Shown: positions 33,314 to 41,819 of the stretch, piece after piece
How positions within the stretch are numbered: position 1 is the stretch's first letter
Layout: each line of letters opens with the position of its first letter
Source of the DNA: Citromicrobium bathyomarinum
Lineage (GTDB): Bacteria > Pseudomonadota > Alphaproteobacteria > Sphingomonadales > Sphingomonadaceae
DNA: 64,000 nt
Direction: 5' to 3'
Assembly: GCF_021021475.1 (NCBI RefSeq)
Contig: NZ_JAINWL010000001.1
Span: 744,001 to 808,000 of the forward strand
Position numbers and translations under genes: made by a program
Notes under the pieces: generated by a model
What the model was told of the DNA's origin: nothing
Seen by the model: the letters and a program-made list of their open reading frames with translations, nothing else
The model's database searches: none

Positions 33314-34975
33314 TCAAAGCTGCGCGCTGCGTTCCTTGATCTCGTGGTTGAGCAGCGAATCGTTTTCCGAATAATCGACCGGGCAGTCGATCACATGCAC
33401 CCCGCCCGCATCGCGGCATTGGGCGAGCAGCTGTTCGAGGTGCTCCGCGCTCTCGACCCGGTGACCATGCGCGCCGAAGCTTTGCGCGTAGTCGACGAAA
33501 TCGGGATTGCCGAAGGTCAGACCATAATCGGCCAGCCCCATGTTCTTCTGCTTCCAGCGGATCATGCCATAGGCATCGTCGCGCAGGATCAGCACGGTCA
33601 GGTCGACGCCCAGCCGCACCGCCGTTTCCAGCTCCTGCCCGCTCATCATGAAGCCGCCATCGCCGCACACCGCCATCACCTTGCGCTCCGGGTGGACCAG
33701 CGCGGTGGCGATCGCACTCGGCAGTCCCGCACCCATGCTGGCGAGCGCATTGTCGAGCAGGATCGTGTTGGGCAGGTGCGCCATGTAGTTGCGCGCGAAC
33801 CACAGCTTGTAGACGCCGTTGTCGAGGCAGATCACCCCCTCGCGCGGCATTGCCCGGCGGATCGCGGCGACCAGGAATGGCGGGAAGATCGGGAAGCGGC
33901 GATCCTCCATCAGCGCGTCCGAATGCTCGAGCTCCGCCTCGCGGTAACGCAGCATGCAGCCTGCATCCCAGTCCTCGCGAGGGGTGATCGCTTCCTTCAT
34001 CTGCCAGATCGCGTTGGCGATATCGCCGATCACCTCGATCTGCGGGAAGTAGACCGGGTCCACCTCCGCCGTGTTGTACGACACGTGGATCACGACGCGC
34101 TTGTCGTCGCGGTGCATGAAGAAGGGCGGCTTCTCGATCACGTCGTGCCCGATCGAGAGGATGCAGTCCGCTTCCTCGATCGCCCGGTGGACGAAATCGC
34201 CCGAAGACAGCGCCGCGCAGCCGAGGAACAGCGGCCGCTCCTCGTCCAGCACGCCCTTGCCCATCTGGGTGGTGACGAAGGGAATGCCGGTCTTGTCGAC
34301 GAATTCGCCGAGCATCTTGCTCGCCATGTTGCGGTTTGCGCCCGCGCCGATCACCAGCAGCGGCTTCTTCGCGGCTTCCACCGCCTCGACCGCGATCCGC
34401 ACCGCCTTGGGCTCGGCGGAGGGACGACGCGCGACCGAGGCTTTCAGAGGCGCGGCGACGGCCTCCTCCGCCGCAATGTCTTCTGGCAGTTCGAGATGGG
34501 TCGCACCGGGCCGCTCTTCCTCGGCCAGCCGCACCGCCTCGCGCACCCGCGCGGGCAGCGTCTCCCCGCTCGCCAGCTGGTGCGCGAACTTGGTCACCGG
34601 GTTCATCATCGCGACCACATCGAGAATCTGGAAACGGCCCTGCTTGGAATGCTTGATCGGCTTCTGCCCGGTCACGGTCAGCATCGGCATCCCGCCAAGC
34701 TGGGCATAGGCGACCGCGGTCAGCGCATTGGTCGCGCCCGGCCCCAGCGTGGTCAGGCACACCGCCGCCTTGCCGGTCAGCCGGCCATAGGTCGCGGCCA
34801 TGAAGCCCGCGCCCTGTTCATGCCGGGTGAGCACCAAACGGATGTCGGAGCGCGAGAGCGAATCGAGCAGGTCGAGGTTCTCCTCGCCCGGAACGCCGAA
34901 GACATATTCGACGCCCTCCGCCTCAAGGCATTGGACGAACAGATCGCTCGTCTTGATCGCTTGTCCCTCGGCCAT
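33314..34975 (-). CDS. acetolactate-synthase-like ThDP enzyme
   Basis: ThDP-dependent enzyme of 553 residues. The activating Glu is in LTRHEQGAGFMAATYGRL, the GPGATNALTAV loop is intact, and the ThDP-binding motif begins GDGGFMMSGQELE with the following NDAYG-like segment as DDAYGMIRWKQ. FQILDVVAMMNPVTKF resembles the catabolic AlsS type more than IlvB. No small regulatory subunit (ilvH) follows. Its neighbours, a hydroxyacid dehydrogenase and an aldehyde dehydrogenase, suggest decarboxylation of a 2-oxo acid rather than branched-chain amino-acid synthesis. Confidence 0.9.
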   Translation of the reverse strand: MAEGQAIKTSDLFVQCLEAEGVEYVFGVPGEENLDLLDSLSRSDIRLVLTRHEQGAGFMAATYGRLTGKAAVCLTTLGPGATNALTAVAYAQLGGMPMLTVTGQKPIKHSKQGRFQILDVVAMMNPVTKFAHQLASGETLPARVREAVRLAEEERPGATHLELPEDIAAEEAVAAPLKASVARRPSAEPKAVRIAVEAVEAAKKPLLVIGAGANRNMASKMLGEFVDKTGIPFVTTQMGKGVLDEERPLFLGCAALSSGDFVHRAIEEADCILSIGHDVIEKPPFFMHRDDKRVVIHVSYNTAEVDPVYFPQIEVIGDIANAIWQMKEAITPREDWDAGCMLRYREAELEHSDALMEDRRFPIFPPFLVAAIRRAMPREGVICLDNGVYKLWFARNYMAHLPNTILLDNALASMGAGLPSAIATALVHPERKVMAVCGDGGFMMSGQELETAVRLGVDLTVLILRDDAYGMIRWKQKNMGLADYGLTFGNPDFVDYAQSFGAHGHRVESAEHLEQLLAQCRDAGGVHVIDCPVDYSENDSLLNHEIKERSAQL

Positions 34976-35041
34976 CGCTCTCTCCCCTCCTGGTGTGCCC
35001 GATCTATACGGGCGGCGGCACGGATTGGTTTCGCGAAGCGT

Positions 35042-35980
35042 TCAGTAAGCCAGCGCGGGGTCGAAGCGCGGCTCGACCGGTTCGCCCGCGTGCCAGCGGG
35101 CCAGATTCTCGATGAAGCGGTCGGCGCTGCGCTGAAACATCTTGCTCTGCGCGCGGCCCGACAGGTGCATGGTGACCTGCGCATTGCGCAGGCTCCACAG
35201 CGGATGATCCTCGGGCAGCGGCTCGGGGTCGGTCACGTCGAGCAGCGCGGCCTCGATCCGCTTAGCCTCCAGCGCATCGACCAGCGCATCCTGGTCGACC
35301 ACATCGCCACGCGCGATATTCACCAGCACGGCGTTGGCCTTCATCGCCGCGAGTTCGTCCGCGCCGATCATGTGGTGCGTTTCGGGGGTCGAGGGCACCG
35401 CCAGCACGACCCAGTCGAATTCGCCCAGCTTGCCGCGCCATTCGTCCGGCTTCAGCGCACCATCCGCGCCCGAGCGGCGCACCGGCACCACCTCCATGTC
35501 GAAGGCTTCGAGCCGGGTCTTCACCAGCTGCCCGATCGCGCCGAGGCCGAGCAGCAGCACTCGCTCGCCCGCCAGCTCGCGCTTGCCGGGGCTGTCCTGC
35601 AGCCACTCATGCCGGTCCTGCGCGCGGACGACCTCGCGGTAGCCCTTGGCATGGGTCAGCATCAGCATGACGACATATTCGGCGATGGTGATCGCGTTGA
35701 TGCCAGCGCCGTTGGTGACGATCGTGCCGCGCTGCTCCAGCAGGTCGAGCGGCAGGAAATCGAGACCGGCATAGATCGAGTTGAGCCATTTGAGGTTGGT
35801 CGCGGCGGTCACGACCTCGCACATCGGGCCGGGCTGGTTGAAGTCGAACCAGCCGATCTCCGCACGCGGCGCGAGTTCGATCGCCTCCTCCTTGCTCATG
35901 AACCACAGCGGCTCGACCCAGTCGGGCAGGCGCGGCTCCACCAGCGGGCGGATCAGGGCGGACAGGACTGCGGTGGTCAA
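35042..35980 (-). CDS. D-2-hydroxyacid dehydrogenase family protein
   Basis: NAD(P)-dependent oxidoreductase of 312 residues. The nucleotide fold motif is GLGAIG near residue 145, the substrate Arg is in NIARGDVVDQDAL, the acidic residue in DVTDPEPLP and the catalytic-position His in VTMHLSG. The start is TTG 35980, with GAGAGG upstream; no ATG or GTG lies near. It is the first gene of the three-gene cassette, 66 bases before the ThDP enzyme gene. Confidence 0.9.
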   Translation of the reverse strand: MTTAVLSALIRPLVEPRLPDWVEPLWFMSKEEAIELAPRAEIGWFDFNQPGPMCEVVTAATNLKWLNSIYAGLDFLPLDLLEQRGTIVTNGAGINAITIAEYVVMLMLTHAKGYREVVRAQDRHEWLQDSPGKRELAGERVLLLGLGAIGQLVKTRLEAFDMEVVPVRRSGADGALKPDEWRGKLGEFDWVVLAVPSTPETHHMIGADELAAMKANAVLVNIARGDVVDQDALVDALEAKRIEAALLDVTDPEPLPEDHPLWSLRNAQVTMHLSGRAQSKMFQRSADRFIENLARWHAGEPVEPRFDPALAY

Positions 35981-36001
35981 AGGCTCAACCTCTCTTGTCT
36001 C

Positions 36002-36090
36002 GTCGGCCCGGACTTGATCCGGGCCAAGGCTTCTCTTTCACGCGCACGGACCAGAAGTGAAGCACCACCCCGGATCAAGTCCGGGGTGAC
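36002..36090. repeat. REPIN-like pair of inverted palindromes, copy 2
   Basis: GGCCCGGA-CTTGA-TCCGGGCC (36005-36025) and, in opposite orientation, CACCCCGGA-N5-TCCGGGGTG (36066-36088), with outer GTC and GAC. The design and core CCCCGGA(C/T)TTGATCCGGGG match copy 1 at 7951-8034. It lies between the cysS stop and the hydroxyacid dehydrogenase start and may act as a transcript end. Confidence 0.75.
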
Positions 36091-36099
36091 GGTTTGGCC

Positions 36100-37551
36100 T
36101 CACGCCAGCTTCCATTCCCAGCCGAGCGGGTCGCCATCCATCACCTCGACGCCCTTCGCGGCGAGTTCGTCACGGATCGCGTCGGAGGTGGCAAAGTCCT
36201 TCTCCGCCCGCGCGGCCTTACGGCGCTCCAGCGCGTCCTCGATCTCGGCTTCGGTGATGATCGCGTCTTTCGGGCGGAGCCGCAGATCGGTCCGCGCGAG
36301 GTCGAGCAGGCCGAGGCCGAGGACGGCGTCCATCCGTTCAACCACGGCACGCTTGATCCCGGCATCGACCTTCTTGGTCGCGAGAGCATCTTCTAGCGCG
36401 GTCAGCGCGATTGCGGTGTTGAGATCGTCGGCCATCGCGTCCTGGAACTTGGCAAGCGCAGGGGCAAACTTCGGATGATCGGTCGCAGCGCTTTCCACCT
36501 CGCGCAACGGCTGCACCGCCATCACCATCCGCTTGAGCCGCGTCAACGCCGCGCCGAGGCCCTCCCACGAAAACTCCAGCTCGCTGCGGTAATGCGCCTG
36601 GAGGCACATCATCCGGTAGGCGAGCGGATGGTAACCCTTGTCGATCAGCAGCTGCAGCCGCAGGAACTCGCCCGACGACTTGCTCATCTTGCCCGACCGC
36701 TCGACCAGGAAGTTGTTGTGCATCCATATCTTCGCGCCCGAATGCGCGGCATCGTCCAGCCCGCCGCAGCCGCAATAGGCCTGGTTCTGCGCGATCTCGT
36801 TGGGGTGGTGGATCTCGCGGTGGTCGATCCCGCCGGTGTGGATGTCGAACGGGAAGCCGAGCAGCTTGCCGCCCATAACACTGCATTCGAGATGCCAGCC
36901 CGGTGCGCCGCGGCCCCAGGGCGAATCCCACTCCATCTGCCGCGTCTCGCCCTCGGGCGTGGTGCGCCAGATCGCGAAATCGGCGGCGTTGCGCTTGCCC
37001 TCGACCGTGTCGATCCGGCCCTCGCCCTCTTCGGTGACCGCACGCGCCAGCCGCCCGTAATCCTCCACCGTCGAAACATCGAAATAGAGCCCGCTTTCCA
37101 GCTGGTAGCAGTGCTTCGCCTCGATCTGCTTCGCGAAGTCGATCATCTGCTCGATGTAATCGGTCGCCACAGACCATTCGGCGGGCTCACAGATGTTGAG
37201 CGCTGCCACATCCGCCTTGAACGCCTGCGTATAGTGCTCAGCAATGTCCCAGATCGACTGCTTCTGCGTCGCAGCCATCTTCTCCAGCTTGTCCTCGCCC
37301 GCATCCCCATCATCGGTCAGGTGGCCGACATCGGTGATATTGATGATGTGGGTGAGTTTGTAGCCGCGCCAGCTCAGCGTCCGCCCCAGCACATCGGCGA
37401 ACACGTAGGCGCGCATGTTGCCGATATGCGGGTAGTTATAGACCGTCGGCCCGCAGGTATAAACGCGCGCCTCGCCCTCATGGACCGGAACGAAGGGTTC
37501 CAGCTGGCGGTTGAGAGAATTGAACAGCTTGAGTTGCGGCGCGTCGGTCAT
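36100..37551 (-). CDS. cysS: cysteine--tRNA ligase
   Basis: Class I aminoacyl-tRNA synthetase of 483 residues. YTCGPTVYNYPHIGNMRAYV carries the first zinc Cys and the HIGN signature, GWHLECSVM the second zinc Cys, and GKMSKSSGEF the KMSKS loop. The start at 37551 (ATG) is conventional. On the opposite strand the DUF998 gene may begin within the first codons. Its only downstream neighbour is the REPIN-like repeat. Confidence 0.97.
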   Translation of the reverse strand: MTDAPQLKLFNSLNRQLEPFVPVHEGEARVYTCGPTVYNYPHIGNMRAYVFADVLGRTLSWRGYKLTHIINITDVGHLTDDGDAGEDKLEKMAATQKQSIWDIAEHYTQAFKADVAALNICEPAEWSVATDYIEQMIDFAKQIEAKHCYQLESGLYFDVSTVEDYGRLARAVTEEGEGRIDTVEGKRNAADFAIWRTTPEGETRQMEWDSPWGRGAPGWHLECSVMGGKLLGFPFDIHTGGIDHREIHHPNEIAQNQAYCGCGGLDDAAHSGAKIWMHNNFLVERSGKMSKSSGEFLRLQLLIDKGYHPLAYRMMCLQAHYRSELEFSWEGLGAALTRLKRMVMAVQPLREVESAATDHPKFAPALAKFQDAMADDLNTAIALTALEDALATKKVDAGIKRAVVERMDAVLGLGLLDLARTDLRLRPKDAIITEAEIEDALERRKAARAEKDFATSDAIRDELAAKGVEVMDGDPLGWEWKLA

Positions 37552-38239
37552 AGCCCGCGCAAATGCGCCAAGCGGCACGGCTGCGCAACACCGGAGCGAG
37601 CATATCAGCAAGGATTCAGGAACCGACACGCTTTCACGCACGCTGGGCGGCGTGGCCATCGCTGGCTGCGCGATCGCGGTTGTATGCGACCTGCTGGGCG
37701 CCAGCCTTTCCGACCGCATCGGGCTGGCCAGCGACACGATCAGCAATCTTGCTGCGGGCAAGTGGGACATTCTTTCCGACCTCGGCATTTATGCCTTCGT
37801 CGTCGGCGTGCTCGCCGTGACCATCGGCCTGGTCCGCTGGCGCGTATCGCGCTGGGACTGGCGGCTAGGCACGGTTCTGCTGGTGGTGCTCGCGGTCGAT
37901 TACACGCTGATCGCCGCGTACGAGGCCTATTCGACCGGAGAGGGCATGCAGATCCACTACAAGCTGGTCTACCTAATGGGCGTCGCATTCCCGCTCACCG
38001 TGCTGCTGACCGCAGGCCAGTTGTACGAGATCGACCGGCGGCTGGGCATTGCGATGTGTGTCGGCGGGGTGTTGTGGGCGATCGCCGCGCCGTTCCTGTT
38101 CGTCGTGCCGACCGGGTGGGACGGGCTCTACGAGCGCGCGCTCGCCTTCGGCAAGCTGGGCTGGTTCGTTACCATGGGCGTGATGATCTGGCGCGACCCG
38201 GACATTGTCCGCCGCGTGCCCGAGGACGAGCGGAGCTAG
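37511..38239 (+). CDS. DUF998 family membrane protein, start uncertain
   Basis: Integral membrane protein with about six helices and the DUF998 pattern in DTISNLAAGKWDILSDLG. The reading frame is open from TTG 37511, which overlaps the cysS start on the other strand by 41 bases. No ATG lies before the first helix (near 37650), so a TTG start at 37511, 37520 or 37529, or a later non-ATG start, has to be used. The TAG stop at 38237-38239 shares CTAG with the next gene's stop. Confidence 0.75.
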   Translation: MRELNSLSCGASVIARANAPSGTAAQHRSEHISKDSGTDTLSRTLGGVAIAGCAIAVVCDLLGASLSDRIGLASDTISNLAAGKWDILSDLGIYAFVVGVLAVTIGLVRWRVSRWDWRLGTVLLVVLAVDYTLIAAYEAYSTGEGMQIHYKLVYLMGVAFPLTVLLTAGQLYEIDRRLGIAMCVGGVLWAIAAPFLFVVPTGWDGLYERALAFGKLGWFVTMGVMIWRDPDIVRRVPEDERS

Positions 38240-38652
38240 AGCCCTTCGCAGTAATCCGGATTGTCCGACGTGTCGCCGAACTCGCAGCCACGCTTCAGCT
38301 CGGCGCGGATCGTGTCGCAGGAATTCTGGATATTGCACGCGGGCCGCGTGGCGGGCGACATTTCATAGCACTGCTCCGACAGCGTTTCCGCCTCCTTGCG
38401 CCCGAGCTCGGCAAGGCAGGAGCCTTCGACCGGCTCGGCGGTGCTGTTGTCGAGCGCGGGGCGGCTATTCGCATATTCGTCGGTCGGCGGAGTGGGTTCG
38501 GCCTCGCTCGGGCCGACCGGGTCGATCACCGGCGCAGGGTCGGAGGCCTGCGTAGCGCTCGGCTCCGCATCGGGCTTGGCCGTGTCGGGTGCGTCACATG
38601 CCGCGAGCGCGCAGACTGCCGCCATGGTCGAAATCCAGCCGATGATACGCAT
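38236..38652 (-). CDS. hypothetical lipoprotein with Cys-rich C-terminus
   Basis: Protein of 138 residues. The lipobox is CALAAC near residue 19. A Pro/Asp/Glu-rich linker (about 25-75) is followed by a small domain with six Cys (SCLAELGRK, QCYEMS, ACNIQNSCD, GCEFGD, YCEGL), likely disulfide-bonded. No known family. It is convergent with the DUF998 gene and their stops share the bases CTAG. Confidence 0.65.
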   Translation of the reverse strand: MRIIGWISTMAAVCALAACDAPDTAKPDAEPSATQASDPAPVIDPVGPSEAEPTPPTDEYANSRPALDNSTAEPVEGSCLAELGRKEAETLSEQCYEMSPATRPACNIQNSCDTIRAELKRGCEFGDTSDNPDYCEGL

Positions 38653-38711
38653 GTCCGCTCCTTCAAATCCGTGCCATGTTCAATTCTCGGCACGGATGGC
38701 GGTTCCGCGTC

Positions 38712-39197
38712 TCAGCCGCCCATCGCGGCGATCGTCGCGAAGATCACGATGCCGATACCTGCGATTCCCATCACGATGGTCAGGCCGCGCGGGATCGCCG
38801 CGCCTTGCCTGCCTCCCGCATCGCGGGTGCCAGCGGTCAGCACCGCTGTGGCGAGCAGGATGGCTAGCGCAGTGCCCAGCCATTCGAGCGTTTCGAGCAG
38901 CGAGGACATCGGCACCGGCGTCACCGGGAAGATCTTGAACAGGTCGAGCAGATAGGTCGCCGCAAAGCCGACCGCCGCCGCCATGCTCCACACCCGCCGT
39001 ACGCCGCCGCGCCAGGTCAGCCATGCCAGCACCAGCGAGCCGAGGCCGAGTACGGTGAGGAAGATGTTGAACGCCGCCAGCACGCTCGCCGGATAGGCGC
39101 TGAAATCGCGCGTCTCCACGAAACCGCCGGGGATCATCAGCGCGAGGTTGATCGCCGACAGCGCGAGCAGCAGGGCAACGAGATGGCGCGGGTTCAT
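38712..39197 (-). CDS. four-helix membrane protein
   Basis: Integral membrane protein of 161 residues with about four hydrophobic helices (about 5-25, 40-62, 72-92 and 105-125, and a possible fifth at the end). No family is recognised. It starts 13 bases after the nitroreductase stop on the same strand, so the two may be cotranscribed. ATG 39197. Confidence 0.65.
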   Translation of the reverse strand: MNPRHLVALLLALSAINLALMIPGGFVETRDFSAYPASVLAAFNIFLTVLGLGSLVLAWLTWRGGVRRVWSMAAAVGFAATYLLDLFKIFPVTPVPMSSLLETLEWLGTALAILLATAVLTAGTRDAGGRQGAAIPRGLTIVMGIAGIGIVIFATIAAMGG

Positions 39198-39209
39198 GCT
39201 CGGGTATCC

Positions 39210-39887
39210 TTATTCGAAGCCTTCGAACCGGACATGCTCGTCCAGCGGCACCCGGTTGCGCTCGAAGCTGTTCACCGGCGCATCCGGATCGCGATAGCCG
39301 ATGCCCACGCCGCAGAAGAAGCGGTGCGTTTCGGTGCTCACGCCAATGTGCGCCATGATCGGATCGGCGTAGTAGGCCATGAATTCCTGCGGGCAGGAAT
39401 CGAGCCCCTGCTCTCGCAGCAGCAGCATGATGGTCTGAAGCCACATGCCGGTATCGGACCATTGCGCCTCCTTCATCATCCTCGGGAAATAGCACAGCAG
39501 CAGCACGGGCGCGCCGAAGCTGACCACGTTGCGCCCCATCGCGGCGGCGCGGCCCGCCTTGTCCTCGCGCGCAATGCCGAGCGATTCGAACATGCTGGCG
39601 GAAAGCTCGTAGAGGCGCTGCTTGTAGCGGTCCTCCTGCTTGGGCGCGTCCCAGTCGTAGTCGGGCTGCTTCATCTCGGCGCTGCGCAGCTTTTCGCGCA
39701 GCTGCGCGAGCGGTTCGCCGGTCAGGATGGTCGCTTCCCAAGGCTGGTAGTTGCAGCCCGAGGGGGCCCAGCGCGCGGTCTCCATCACCTGCCGGATCGT
39801 ATCGAGAGGCACCGGCGTATCGAGGAAATCGCGCACCGACCGGCGCGAGGTGACGGCTTCGGAAACGGACATCGGGGTATCGCTCAT
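39210..39887 (-). CDS. nitroreductase family protein
   Basis: FMN-dependent oxidoreductase of 225 residues. TSRRSVRDFLDTPVPLDTI, the flavin-binding region ARWAPSGCNYQPWEA and the later GIGYRDPDAPVN are typical of the family. It uses NAD(P)H to reduce quinones, nitro compounds or enones; the substrate is unknown. Start ATG 39887; a longer frame exists but its added residues look untranslated. Confidence 0.92.
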   Translation of the reverse strand: MSDTPMSVSEAVTSRRSVRDFLDTPVPLDTIRQVMETARWAPSGCNYQPWEATILTGEPLAQLREKLRSAEMKQPDYDWDAPKQEDRYKQRLYELSASMFESLGIAREDKAGRAAAMGRNVVSFGAPVLLLCYFPRMMKEAQWSDTGMWLQTIMLLLREQGLDSCPQEFMAYYADPIMAHIGVSTETHRFFCGVGIGYRDPDAPVNSFERNRVPLDEHVRFEGFE

Positions 39888-40006
39888 GCGCGGCTGGCTA
39901 GCGGCTGACCGCCCCCGCGCCAACCCGGCAGGCTGTATTTCGTGCTGTCCTACTCGCAAAACCCGCTCTAGCTGGATTCGCCCTGCGACCCTTTCGGGAG
40001 GACCAC

Positions 40007-40678
40007 ATGGGCGACCCCACCACCTATCATTTCGATCTCGACCCCGCGCTGCGACCGGCGCACGCTCCGCTGGAGGAACGCTGGTGGCCGGGCATCCGCG
40101 ATGCAGCGCTCAAGGCATCGAGCGCGCGGATTTACGATCCGATAAAAGGCGTGCGCGCGGTGGTGATCCACGCGACGGCGGGCGGCAGCGCTGCGGGCGC
40201 GGCGAGCGTGATTTTCGATCGCAAGGCAAGCTTCCACTGGCTGGTGCCCGACGAGGACGAACCGCAGCATGAGCAATTCGTGTGGGCCACCTGTCACGAG
40301 GCACGCGCGGCATGGCACGTGCGCAATGCCTGCTCTCACCCGGCGATCTGGGACGGGCGCGGACGGATCAACCACTGGTCCCTCGGAATCGAAGTGGTGA
40401 ACCGGCAGGTGCGAACGGACGCATTCTCCGACTGGCAGGTGGAGGCGACCGCGCAGATCGTCCGCTATGCCTGGGCCAAATACCCCAACCTGCGCCATGT
40501 GGTGAGCCATGCGATGCTCGATCCTGCGCGGAGGAGCGATCCGGGGAGCCTGTTTCCGTGGGAGCGGCTTCGTGAGGCGGTGCTGGATGTTCGGCAGGAT
40601 GAGGTGCCAGAACTGGTTGCAGAAGCGGCAGAGATGAAAGCTGTCAGACCGTCTGCACCGTTCTGCATGACTGTGTGA
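40007..40678 (+). CDS. N-acetylmuramoyl-L-alanine amidase, AmpD-like
   Basis: Amidase_2 domain protein of 223 residues. The zinc ligands are likely in VVIHATAGG (His), SHAMLDPARRSDPG (His and Asp region) and INHWSLGIEVVN, the standard set. No signal peptide is present, so cytoplasmic recycling of anhydro-muropeptides is likely. The C-terminal tail (about 190-223) is polar and unassigned. ATG 40007 has GGGAGGA upstream. It is the only gene between the nitroreductase and the toxin-antitoxin pair. Confidence 0.85.
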   Translation: MGDPTTYHFDLDPALRPAHAPLEERWWPGIRDAALKASSARIYDPIKGVRAVVIHATAGGSAAGAASVIFDRKASFHWLVPDEDEPQHEQFVWATCHEARAAWHVRNACSHPAIWDGRGRINHWSLGIEVVNRQVRTDAFSDWQVEATAQIVRYAWAKYPNLRHVVSHAMLDPARRSDPGSLFPWERLREAVLDVRQDEVPELVAEAAEMKAVRPSAPFCMTV

Positions 40679-40696
40679 AGCAGCGGCCGCGTTCGC

Positions 40697-40993
40697 TTAC
40701 TGGTCGCGCAGGATGGTAGGGATGTCGCGGGCCGAATGCAGGACGCGCGCGATTTCGACCCGCTGCTCATGTTCGCGGAAGACGATCAGATATCGGCGGT
40801 GGACAGCGGCACGCACCGGCACTGGCCAGTCCGTTCTGACAGGGTAGGCGTGGGGATGCTCGGCGACAGCCGTGATGCGAGCGAGCAGTTCGTCGAGAAA
40901 TGTCTCTGCCCGCTCAGGGTTGTCGCGCGCAATATAGTCGACGATCTCGCGTAGGTCTGCGCGAGCCGCCTCGGAGATGACGAGTTCGGTCAT
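40697..40993 (-). CDS. parE: ParE/RelE-type toxin
   Basis: Toxin of 98 residues in the ParE/RelE superfamily: SEAARADLREIVDYIA, then RRYLIVFREHEQRVEIARVLHSARD in the core. Likely targets DNA gyrase if it is a true ParE; this is inference. It overlaps the parD stop by 4 bases (ATGA), the usual toxin-antitoxin coupling. Confidence 0.9.
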   Translation of the reverse strand: MTELVISEAARADLREIVDYIARDNPERAETFLDELLARITAVAEHPHAYPVRTDWPVPVRAAVHRRYLIVFREHEQRVEIARVLHSARDIPTILRDQ

Positions 40994-41274
40994 TCATCCT
41001 TGCCGGCATAGTCGGCCACCTGCTCTCGCACCCGATCGCGCAATTCGGCGTAGACCTGATCGGCGGGGTAAAACGGCCCCGCCAGCCCCTTTTCGATCTC
41101 GGATCGCAACCACTGGCGACGGGCCTCGCCCTTGTCGCGCTCCTCGCCCCAATCCCGCAGCGCCTCACGGACCACTTCGCTGGTGGTAGCGTATTCGCCG
41201 CGCTCCACCGCCGCGCGGAGCCGCGCAGCCATTTCGGTGGGCATGGTGACGGTGATGCGTTCGAGCTTACTCAT
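40990..41274 (-). CDS. parD: ParD-type antitoxin
   Basis: Antitoxin of 94 residues. The ribbon-helix-helix domain is at the N-terminus (RITVTMPTEMAARLRAAVE, then YATTSEVVREALRDWGE) and the C-terminal tail (about 50-94) should bind the toxin. ATG 41274 starts just downstream of a perfect inverted repeat, the probable autoregulatory operator. Confidence 0.92.
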   Translation of the reverse strand: MSKLERITVTMPTEMAARLRAAVERGEYATTSEVVREALRDWGEERDKGEARRQWLRSEIEKGLAGPFYPADQVYAELRDRVREQVADYAGKDE

Positions 41275-41275
41275 G

Positions 41276-41294
41276 CGTATGCATATATCATACG
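41276..41294. promoter_or_regulatory. parDE operator palindrome
   Basis: CGTATG (41276-41281) and CATACG (41289-41294) are inverted repeats with a 7-base A/T-rich spacer; ATGCAT (41279-41284) is also palindromic. It directly precedes the parD start codon, where a ribbon-helix-helix repressor would bind. Confidence 0.65.
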
Positions 41295-41342
41295 AGGTGT
41301 GACTGAGCTACTACGAGACCGGCCGCCCTGCGAACCCATTCG

Positions 41343-41819
41343 CTATTCATCATCCTCGTAATACCTGCGATAAAGCTCCTCCCCCTCTCGCCTTTCGTCG
41401 GCGTAAGTCCGATCCGGGCCAAGTCGCAGGTAGGGTGTTGCCGGCAGAGCATCCGACGGACAGCGGTCAAGTTCATCAGGGTCGTCGCGGAGGATATTGT
41501 ATGTGCCCGCCGAATTGCGGCGCAGGTAGAACGTCATGGTCTTGCGGACGTAATAGGTGTGAAGGACTGCCAAGGTCTCGAGCCGACCTTTGTCGACGTC
41601 ACCCTCCAAGACGCGGCGCACATCGAGATCGACGAACCACGGCCAGCTCATGATTATCACACTCGGATCGTCGGATTGCGGAAAGACCGTCGGTACTTGC
41701 GCGACAGGTTTGGCGCGCACCTTGGCGTCGTAGCATTCGATGTCGGAGGCAGATGCGACTGTCGGAACGCAGGCCGTGAATCCCAAGGCCAAGAAAGCCA
41801 AGGGCGCAAGCTGCCTCAC
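41343..41819 (-). CDS. hypothetical secreted protein or lipoprotein
   Basis: Protein of 158 residues. A signal with a possible lipobox (LGFTAC, residue about 17) is followed by a polar mature region rich in Tyr, Asp and Arg. No family. GC is lower than in the flanking genes. The start is GTG 41819, overlapping the cobT stop by 4 bases (GTGA), so translation can be coupled to cobT. Not seen elsewhere in the window. Confidence 0.6.
   Translation of the reverse strand: MRQLAPLAFLALGFTACVPTVASASDIECYDAKVRAKPVAQVPTVFPQSDDPSVIIMSWPWFVDLDVRRVLEGDVDKGRLETLAVLHTYYVRKTMTFYLRRNSAGTYNILRDDPDELDRCPSDALPATPYLRLGPDRTYADERREGEELYRRYYEDDE

Noticed and set aside
33314-34975. IlvB, the biosynthetic acetolactate synthase
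   Set aside because: No ilvH or ilvC follows, and the FAD-region block resembles the catabolic type; neighbours point to another pathway.
33266-36478. 1070-codon open frame on the plus strand
   Set aside because: It runs antisense to the aldehyde dehydrogenase, ThDP enzyme and hydroxyacid dehydrogenase genes, all with intact catalytic motifs.
36475-38955. 826-codon open frame on the plus strand
   Set aside because: Antisense to cysS; contains no recognisable domain.
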